Source: Perilla frutescens (Eukaryota > Streptophyta > Magnoliopsida > Lamiales > Lamiaceae). From it: a stretch of 64,000 bases of DNA. The notes under the pieces are model-generated. The model did not search any database, was not told where the DNA came from, and saw only the letters and a list, made by a program, of their open reading frames with translations. Shown here in pieces: positions 62,673 to 64,000 of the stretch (position 1 is the first letter of the stretch; each line of letters opens with the position of its first letter). Location: the NCBI GenBank assembly GCA_026008535.1, contig BRKX01000009.1, positions 52,077,001 to 52,141,000 of the forward strand, given 5' to 3'. The position numbers and the translations under genes were made by a program.

Positions 62673-63979
62673 GTTACAACACATGTGAATGCTTGCTCCC
62701 GAGTCCACAATCCACTCGGTTTGTTGTCCATCTTGTGACAATCCAAAAGCAAAATGAGTCATCTTAGTATCCTCTGAATGATGAATAATATCTCCTGTAT
62801 CCACCATGTTGACTGCTGTATTGAGAGAATTTCCAATGCCTGCATTAGAATTCTTGAAGTAATTTCCAAGATATTTGCTAATGTCCTCATGTATCAGTTT
62901 GTTCATATCAGTAGTCTGCTCTCCGATCTGACTACTAACTTTTTGTTCATATCAGTAGTCTGCTCTCTCATCTGACTACTAACTTCATCTCTAGCACTCA
63001 AAGTATCATCTTGATCAATACAATTAGCTTTGTTATTCACTCTTTTATTATTTTTAAATCGCTTGTACCAGTCTGGATAGCCTACTAACTTAAAGCACTC
63101 TGCTTTCTCATGACCAGTGCCACCACAGTGGCTGCATTTCAACTTCTGTTTTTCTTCCTTAGATAACCTTCTTCTGAATCCTTCATTTCTTCCTCCATTA
63201 CCTTTTTGATTTGTGTATAAAGCATTCTGATCACCTATGTCAGTATAACAAGTGGAAACTTCCTTTTGATCTTCGACTTGTAACACCATCGCATAGGCAT
63301 TACTCACAGAAGGTAGTGGATCAAGTATTAAAATCTGATTTCTAATTGCTTCATATGAGTCATTTAAACCCATTAAAAACTGCATTAACCTCTCATTCTC
63401 TTCGTTTTGCTTATTTAGCTCAGAAGCACCGCAAGAGCAAACATGACAGGGAACTAATAAATGTATTTCATCCCACAAACTTTGCAGATTATGATAATAA
63501 AGCAAAACAGATTGGTTTCTCTGTGCATATGTAGCCAACTCTCTTCTAAGTTTATAAATTCGTGGACCATTAGATCATCCAAATCTTCTCCTTAATTCAT
63601 CCCAAAGTTTTGTAGATGTTTCTATATGTTGGAAACCTCGACCTAATTCCTTGGAAATGGAGTTTACAATCCACGAGAACACCAGATAATCCACCCGCAA
63701 CCATTGTTTATAGTCTACTGAATTCTCATTTGGTTCTGGCATACTTCCATCAACAAAGTCAAGCTTATTTTTAGCAACAAGACTTCTCTTAATCGCCCTA
63801 GACCAACTATGGTAGTTTTTACCAGTTAAGAGATCCGTAGTTAGGACCATACCTGGATGGTCATTAGGGTGGAGATGTAACACATCATTGCTTTGAGCAC
63901 GGTAGGTAGTCAGCTCTCTTTGATGATCATCGCGCAGACCATATTTATCAGGTGCTCCATCGTTGACTGTATTAGCCAT
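62673..63979 (-). pseudogene. copia-2 gag and proximal protease, degenerate
   Basis: ATG at 63,979. The N-terminal gag of copia type (UBN2-like) shows HPGMVL, LLTGKNYHSWSRAI and AKNKLDFVDG. A TGA at 63,575-63,577 interrupts the frame, which resumes with the Arg/Gln-rich RELATYAQRN and SLWDEI. A CCHC zinc knuckle (CSHCGGTGHEKAEC) and the GYPDWY motif follow. A 44-bp tandem duplication (62,901-62,944 and 62,945-62,984) shifts the frame. The protease motif WIVDSGASIHMC lies just before the gypsy insertion. Confidence 0.9.
62901..62984. repeat. 44-bp tandem duplication in copia-2 gag
   Basis: GTTCATATCAGTAGTCTGCT starts at 62,901 and 62,945. Since 44 is not a multiple of three, the downstream protease frame is displaced. 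Two small differences separate the copies. Confidence 0.93.
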
Positions 63980-64000
63980 TGATCTCTGACTATTTTCACC

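Larger units (their letters stand above)
51299..64000 (-). mobile_element. Ty1-copia LTR retrotransposon (copia-2), antisense in MATE intron 5, split by a nested gypsy element
   Basis: Read on the - strand, gag starts at 63,979. Protease is interrupted at 62,668-62,672 and continues from 54,776. Integrase, RT and RNase H follow, then a polypurine tract and the 3' LTR (51,299-51,690). The 5' LTR and primer site lie beyond base 64,000. The nested gypsy insertion (54,782-62,667) accounts for 7.9 kb of the span. The order integrase before RT identifies the Ty1-copia superfamily. The coding region is decayed. Confidence 0.93.

Overview
The window reads as nuclear DNA of a flowering plant, very probably a eudicot. 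The evidence is a MATE transporter gene with plant-type introns, Ty1-copia and Athila-like Ty3-gypsy LTR retrotransposons, a tRNA-derived SINE-like element, a MITE, and a long AT-rich satellite array. I cannot name the species.

Layout. Bases 1-33,675 are one uninterrupted tandem array of a 147-bp satellite: 229 complete monomers plus 13 bases, kept in register except for a single 1-bp deletion. Monomer variants form a 7-monomer (1,029 bp) higher-order repeat. Larger blocks of 15, 16, 18, 25 and 35 monomers are also duplicated. The array ends abruptly at 33,675. From 33,676 to 39,453 the DNA is AT-rich and gene-poor. It holds a degenerate minisatellite, a small Lys/Thr-rich gene (34,837-35,352, +), a small gene with an RNase H1 N-terminal-like domain and a C-terminal hydrophobic segment (36,662-37,045, -), local duplications, and a probable SINE.

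Bases 39,454-45,158 are a decayed Ty1-copia element on the + strand. Its 5' LTR is fused directly into gag by an internal deletion. Its pol frame carries six premature stops, each explicable as a single C-to-T change, and one frameshift. A MATE (DETOXIFICATION) efflux transporter gene starts at 46,823; exons 1-5 (to 51,063) are readable and intact, encoding 402 residues of an expected ~490. Intron 2 contains AT-rich, possibly transposon-derived DNA, and intron 4 contains a MITE with ~80-bp terminal inverted repeats. Intron 5 is invaded by a second Ty1-copia element on the - strand, running from 51,299 past the window end. That element is itself split by a 7.9-kb Athila-like gypsy element (54,782-62,667, - strand). 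The gypsy element has a clean 5-bp target duplication, a tRNA-Asp-type primer binding site and two ~1.65-kb LTRs, but only gag and protease: reverse transcriptase and integrase are absent, so it is a non-autonomous element. The remaining MATE exons should lie beyond base 64,000.

The genes form no operon or pathway. The window shows a satellite/gene-poor boundary and transposon nesting inside a gene. The most unusual element is the satellite: its unit length equals that of nucleosome-core DNA, and its variant monomers record several scales of amplification. I found no convincing undescribed enzymatic or defence system.
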